64,000 nt of DNA from Luzula sylvatica (Eukaryota > Streptophyta > Magnoliopsida > Poales > Juncaceae). Below the pieces are notes generated by a model. The model saw only the letters and a list, made by a program, of their open reading frames with translations, did not search any database and was not told where the DNA came from. The stretch is taken from assembly GCA_946800325.1 (NCBI GenBank), contig OX326956.1, forward strand, positions 12,193,167 to 12,257,166, read 5' to 3'. Shown piece by piece: positions 58,881-64,000 of the stretch; the stretch's first letter is position 1, and each line of letters begins with the position of its first letter. The position numbers and the translations under genes were made by a program.

Positions 58881-58914
58881 TATATTTTCACTTTGTGGAG
58901 AACTTATATATATA

Positions 58915-59353
58915 TATATGGAAATTTTACTGTAGTAACCATGTTTCGAAATAATATTTCCGAAATAACAAAGTTTTGAACATAATTCCCAAAATGTCTT
59001 TTGCGGGGTTTGGAATTTCGCCGGGCGAGGTTTGGAACCTCGCTTTTTTCAATCCGTCATTAATTGGGGTTAAACAGCAATTAAGACAAGGCGAGGTTTG
59101 GAACCTCGCCAGGCGATGTTGTGAACCACGCCTTTTCCCAATGGTCGGTAATTAGGGTAAAAATAGCAATTAACAGACGGCGATGTTGGCAACTTCGCCT
59201 AGCGGCATTTCAAACTTCGCTTTGTTATTTCCATACTATTTTAATTAAATTTAATTAAATTGTTGTTACGATATTAATTGTGATTATCTAACAAACCATA
59301 ACAATATAATCTAATAATAATAAACTAAACATATAAAAACACCCCAACATAAT
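58915..59353. repeat. GCGAGGTT..AACCTCGC palindromic repeats, PMD gene 3' side
   Basis: Three diverged units of about 75-110 bp contain GCGAGGTTTGGAACCTCGC-type short palindromes (near 59026, 59092, 59178). They are separated by the alternating phrase AATTAGGGTTAAA..CAGCAATTAA. They lie directly downstream of the plant-mobile-domain fragment. Confidence 0.6.
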
Positions 59354-60190
59354 CTAACAATCATCTCTAGGTGCATTCTGTGTCAGGTCGAAAAAGTCAT
59401 GATGACCACTATATGGAACACGACCATATGAAGTACCGACTCCACCATAGTCCGTGAAGGGGGGTTGTGCAGGATCGTCATAATTCGGTCGCGACGTAGA
59501 AACATAGTCCGTGAAGGGGGGTTGGACAAAACGATCGTCATCATTCTGAGAATCGTCCAAAGATAATGCCTCTAGCAAAACCGGCATCCTAGTTACCATT
59601 TGATCCAAGATCATGCGACATTCGCAATTTTGTGCGCACCGTGCACCTTGTCTAGCACGTCGAATATCAAGTTGGACCTCATTGACCTTTAATGAAAATG
59701 AGGTAAGTTATAAAAAAATTATATTACTATATTTAATTAAATTTGAATAAAATACCAAGGATCGCAAAAGTGGACCACTAGATCGGAAGCTCACATCAGG
59801 AGGACTAATGTTGGTCACTATCCACCGCCTCGTGATTTGCCAAAACCTTCTCATATAATCCTGAAAACCATCTCAATACGGTGAAAATAATGTAATGAAA
59901 TTGCGAAAACAATATTTGTACCTTTCTAGTAAACATGCCGTTCAATACGGTCTCGTCTTCCTGAACAATATATGTACCTCGCTGCTCCCACATGTGGATA
60001 TAACGCGCCATTTGTGAGTTCCTTAATTTTCCACGAGGTGCCATATTAGGGTTTGGAGGGATGTGTTGCCGAAAACCGAATTGGACCATCACCCTATCCG
60101 GTAGGTGCATCTGCACCGTGTTAGCACATATCAATGGGATTTTGGCCATCCAATGAAGGAAATACAGTTTCAGGATCAACCGTAAAAGTG
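59354..60190 (-). pseudogene. Plant mobile domain (MAIN-like) gene, 3' fragment
   Basis: Three exons on the - strand join in phase: about 60190-59922, 59860-59756 and 59686-59354. The first carries the C-terminal part of the plant mobile domain (IPLICANTVQMHLPDRVMVQFGFRQHIP, shown here in two halves: IPLICANTVQMH and LPDRVMVQFGFRQHIP). The second has YMRRFWQITRRWIVTNISPP. The third has a tail with a duplicated PPFTDY motif and ends QNAPRDDC. Exon borders are GT..AG and the frame is open throughout. The N-terminal half of the domain and the start are missing, because the retrotransposon begins where exon 1 breaks off near 60190. PMD proteins act in nuclear genome maintenance, and the domain is also carried by plant transposons. 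Either origin is possible. Confidence 0.7.
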
Positions 60191-60478
60191 TACACAAGGA
60201 TAAACGAATGTAAGCGTACATTCGTGGTCATATCTTTCAGTAGGAAAATCCAATTTGAATGGTTCAAATTGGGTTAGATAGATAATAAGATTATCTACAA
60301 CCTTCATATAGAAATATATTTCATACAAACGAAGTATCAGTGTCGTTTCTATGAAATACCGAAAGGCTGCAACAGTATGACATACAGTTAGTAAAACAGT
60401 CATAACTTTTGCATACGAACTCCAATTGGGCCAGGCCAAATTGGGTCGTGTAGATAATAAGATTATCTACAACTTTCG

Positions 60479-61207
60479 TGTTGGGTGATTTTCTGTCAGA
60501 GGAATTTACCAATTTCGTAAATACTGGACAGATACATGCAACTTTCTGTGTGAAAGAGTGTATATTGGATATACATGTCTTTTGGCCAATCCTAATCCTA
60601 TATGATATAAATAGGATTTTTCTCTCTCATCTGGTGGTTCATTCTGTTAATTAATTCAGAATATTCCAGAGAATTGTGAGACAACTTTCTAGAGAGAGAA
60701 AGGGTGTAAAGAGAGAGAAACCGTGAAAAGGTGTTTTCCGGTATAGAGAATCAATCAATCGAGCAAGTTCGCCGGTGCATCGTCTAGGCAGTTGCATCCG
60801 CGACCGACGTCTTACGAGTCAAGGTGGATACAAGTAGAGGAGCAACATCTGGGGCTCTTTCGGTTGTGATCGATTCGGAGGAACGAAATCTGCCGGAGAC
60901 GGAAACGAGCGAATCGAGTAACGGGCTGTGGAAGCATGCGGGCATGGAACGCACGAAGACAACCCGAGGCGTGTCAAGACGGTGGGAGACGTGCGGTATG
61001 GGACGTACGGGCTAGTCACCAACGTGACACCGAAGGAAAAGAAGGATGCGAGCGATCAACCCGTCGTGCGTAATCAATTTCACGCTGGTAATCGTCTATC
61101 CTACTTTGCATCGTACCCTCGAAGTCATGGCGTGATCTTGGATTTAGGGAACCGGACCGGGCCTTCATATCCGCTGCGCGGGCCCGGGGATGGGTGAATT
61201 CCCAACA
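60479..61207 (+). mobile_element. Putative 5' LTR of Ty1/copia element
   Basis: Bounded by perfect 7-bp inverted ends TGTTGGG and CCCAACA. It has a TATA box TATAAATA at 60606-60613 followed by a transcribed-type leader, and is immediately followed by a primer-binding site. The left boundary is uncertain because sequence related to the internal leader continues left to about 60225; the LTR could be near 1 kb instead of 729 bp. Confidence 0.6.
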
Positions 61208-61208
61208 G

Positions 61209-61220
61209 TGGTATCAGAGC
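61209..61220 (+). promoter_or_regulatory. Primer-binding site (initiator tRNA-Met)
   Basis: TGGTATCAGAGC begins one base after the LTR end CCCAACA. This is the complement of the 3' end of plant initiator tRNA-Met, the usual copia primer. Confidence 0.9.
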
Positions 61221-64000
61221 GATCGCCATCGATTCGAGGGTCGAATCATAGTCGTATATTCGATATACGCACGGGTTATCAAAGTTCGTACCCGTTTGCA
61301 TGATGATAGATATAGAGATTCCAATTTCGTTTAAAATCATAAGTAGAATTCACTAGAGATAAATCAAAAGTTGATTGAGAGTATCTAGGAATTATCGTGA
61401 AAAGGTTTCATGATTTATCGTTTCAGAAACGAGCGAAAATGGAAGAAACGGCAAAATCTGCAGAAAATTAGAATACGAAACAGTGAGTAAAACTAAGATA
61501 ATATTCAGTGGGAAACTCCAAATTGATTGGATCAAATTGTCGTAGTTAGATAATGGGATTATCTATGACTTTGATACAGTAAGTGTTTTCATTTGAACGA
61601 ATTATCAGTGTCGTTTTTATGGAATAACGAAAGGGTGCGACTGTTTGACATACAGAAACTAAAACGTCCGTATATGTCGCATCGGAACTCCAATTGAGTC
61701 CAATCCAATTGGGTTAGTTAGATAATAAGATTATATAGAACTTTTGTTCACGTTCAAAGTCGGTTGGAATAATTTAATATTTTCGTTTCAACAGAATACT
61801 GAAAAGGTGTCTGTAGTTTTCTGGTTGAAAAGGTGTCTATTGGATATACTTACCTTTTCGTTTGTCCGGATTTTACTAAAACAGGTATAACTTTCAGTAG
61901 GAAATTCCGATTTGAATGGTTCAAATTGGGTTAGTTAGATAATGAGATTATCGAGAACTTTCATGTTGTAATATATTTCATTTGAGCGAAGTATCAGTGT
62001 CGTTATAATGAAATACCGAAAGGGTGCGACTGTTTGACATATAGTCAGTAAAACGACCGTAACTTTCGGGTCCGAACTCTAATTGGGCTGGGCCAAATTG
62101 GCTTGGAAAGATAATAAGATTATCTACAACGTTCGTGTTAGTTGATTTTCTGTCAGAGGAATTTACAATTTTCGTTCTGACAGATTACTGAAAGGGTGTA
62201 TGCAGTTTTCTGTTTGAAAAGGTGTATATGAGATATACATACCTTTAGGCCTATCTTTATCTCTAATCAATTAATTCAATCATACTAGCATATTAGATAA
62301 TTAATTATTTAGAATAATTAATCTCCCTAAATAAATCATATGCATTTAGAAATCTTGTGATAGTGATATAATATGATTATGTCACGAATTTAGAAACATG
62401 AATGTCATGATCCCTCATAATATTTAAGTCATGAAAATGCCTTCCATATCATCAACCATCGAAATTGGTATCACAATATGTGTGTTTCTAGGCCTTCGTC
62501 ATGCACACATGTTGATGGTACTAATGGGTGGCAAGCGTTAAATGGGGACTTACGTGTTTCTAGGCCTTCGTCATGCACGTGAGTAGTTCATTTGAACGAT
62601 ACGTTTGATATGGTAATGACTTAACCGTCCAAGCCAATCCGATTGGAGTTCGGGGCATAGATAGAATGCACACACGGAACTGGGATTGTATGTGATACGA
62701 TCCATCACCGAAATTCTAAAAGGTTCGAGAGTCGCATATGATGCGATTGGATTATATCCTACCTAAATAAGCGAGATCCCACTCGATAGGCCTTCGTCAC
62801 TTGTGGGAGGATTGCAAAATATGGATCTCGAGTGTTATGGACTTGGAGTCCCGTATCGGTATGAGGGTTATCGATTCGATAAAATAACACTATCATATAA
62901 TTATCATATAAGCATATAGATTAAGTACGCACGGTTAGGAGCTTAATCTTCATCATCCGTTTAGAATTATGTTTTCAAGCAAACACCAAACATATATCGA
63001 TGAGATCGATATGATAGATGGCTTTTGGGTCGGAATTACCTTAATTAACCTTGATAGTCAAAGAATAGTTCTTAGACTTAAATGAACGTGTTGGACACGG
63101 AAACGGTAGATTCGGGGCTCGAGGCTTTGGCTTTAGAGAAAGCCAGGTTCGATACACTTTAAGAAGGAATCGAACTATATTACATGCCTTGTGGTGGCAT
63201 GTGTAGACGCAAATTTCTCAAAATTGTTTTGAGAATTCGGGTGTATATGAAAATAAAACACAACGCTCATGAAATAGTTTCAAGAGCTAGAACGCGTTGA
63301 ATAGTTCAATGCGGCTCAAAGAGTAGGTTAATTTTGAGACGCCTTATGGGTCTTTGATTAACACTCGCGTGTTGATGGTACGAGATTTGATCTTCGTGAC
63401 CGAATATCATATGCATTCGATAGATAAGTCGATCCCGAAATTGCATGTGATGCGATGTAAATTTGAATAGGAGATGCTTAGAGTGTCCGGGAAATCCAAA
63501 GCATAGTGTTGCGTGGATGTCCTTGTAATTCAAGGATGGGATCGAAAGAAATAAATGTCTAAGGGTATTCTGGAAAATTGTTTTCCAAACAGAAAGTTCG
63601 GACAAGGAGTTGTCCAAACTAATGACTCAAAGAACGGTGAAATCCGAGGAGGATTAAACCTAGAAGTTGATTGCTTCCTTTGGCATTGCCGTCTTGGCCA
63701 TATGAATGAGATACACGTATCTAGATTCCATATGATGGATTGCTAGAATCATTCGAATTAGATCCGATTGATTAATGCGATACTTATTTATTAGGCAAAA
63801 CGACAAAGGACATCATTCTCCAAAAGTTGGAGAAAGATCCAACGAATTATTGGAAATTACATTTAGATGTAATGTTCCGATAAGTTCCAAGGCAAGAGGA
63901 GGCTATCGGTATTTTGTTACGTTTACGGATGGTTAAAGTAGATACGGTAATATCTGTTTAATGCGTGCCGAAATGGAGACTTTTGAAAGGTTCAAAGAGT
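61221..64000 (+). mobile_element. Ty1/copia internal region, degenerate, runs off window
   Basis: After the leader repeats, 62380-63550 shows no convincing gag. It has the phrase CTAGGCCTTCGTCATGCAC twice and a related GATAGGCCTTCGTCAC. From about 63600 a pol remnant appears: the GAG-pre-integrase motif LWHCRLGHMNEIH (FLWHCRLGH at 63677-63703 region), a stop soon after, then an integrase-core trace reading RYFVTFTDG with a stop where the family has DD/DY, and MRAEMETFERFKE at the window end. Stops and frameshifts make it non-functional. Confidence 0.75.

Larger units (their letters stand above)
60225..62270 (+). repeat. Three diverged copies of a 370-390 bp unit
   Basis: Copies at about 60228-60600, 61485-61862 and 61885-62250 share the order CTTTCAGTAGGAAA, TTCAAATTGGGTTAG, GATAATAAGATTATC, GTATCAGTGTCGTT, GTGCGACTGTTTGACATA and GGTGTATATTGGATATAC. 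The first is upstream of and within the putative LTR; the other two lie after the primer-binding site. Confidence 0.85.

Overview
The window is nuclear DNA from a flowering plant, most likely a eudicot. It is strongly AT-rich. Its genes have many short GT-AG introns, and the recognisable proteins are plant types: a FEI-like LRR receptor kinase, a plant BAR-SH3 protein, a plant-mobile-domain fragment and a Ty1/copia element primed by initiator tRNA-Met. I cannot name the species.

Four genes look intact by sequence and lie between 26 and 43.5 kb on the + strand. They are an RSRC2/SMAP-domain splicing-type protein (27060-29314, six exons), an SH3P-type BAR-SH3 trafficking protein (35841-37717, nine exons), a FEI-type LRR receptor kinase (38793-42547, thirteen exons) and a 79-residue ZNF706-like zinc-finger protein (42980-43424, two exons). 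A fifth group is a family of small one-exon hydrophobic proteins on the - strand (about 109-118 aa, function unknown). It has four open copies (2867, 14410, 26185, 32983) and at least five degraded ones.

The region from 1 to 37.7 kb was built by repeated local duplication. The unit is small-protein gene (-), short divergent promoter, RSRC2-like gene (+), SH3P gene (+). At 26-38 kb two complete units sit side by side and have decayed in opposite ways. The first keeps RSRC2 but has a broken SH3P; the second keeps SH3P but has a broken RSRC2. Between 1 and 24 kb the units are reduced to fragments and filled with transposons.

Because the units are paralogous, many insertions can be compared with an uninserted copy elsewhere in the window. 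This supports the ends and target duplications of a 4.5-kb hAT element (8108-12632), two LINE-tailed composite retroposons (1186-2190 and, by its target duplication only, 52838-54491), a tRNA-derived SINE (15507-15694) and several MITE-like elements (3833, 5951, 29436, 29662). The hAT transposase is itself interrupted by an LTR-like insertion carrying about 19 copies of the 14-bp palindrome TCCGTT-RY-AACGGA.

From 43.5 to 59 kb I see no convincing gene, only repeats, two Helitron 3' ends (one at 20.0 kb, one at 47.5 kb), a large hairpin repeat, a retroposon with two minisatellites, and further remnants of the small-protein unit. The last 5 kb hold a plant-mobile-domain gene fragment (-) truncated beside a degenerate Ty1/copia element whose integrase region runs off the window end.
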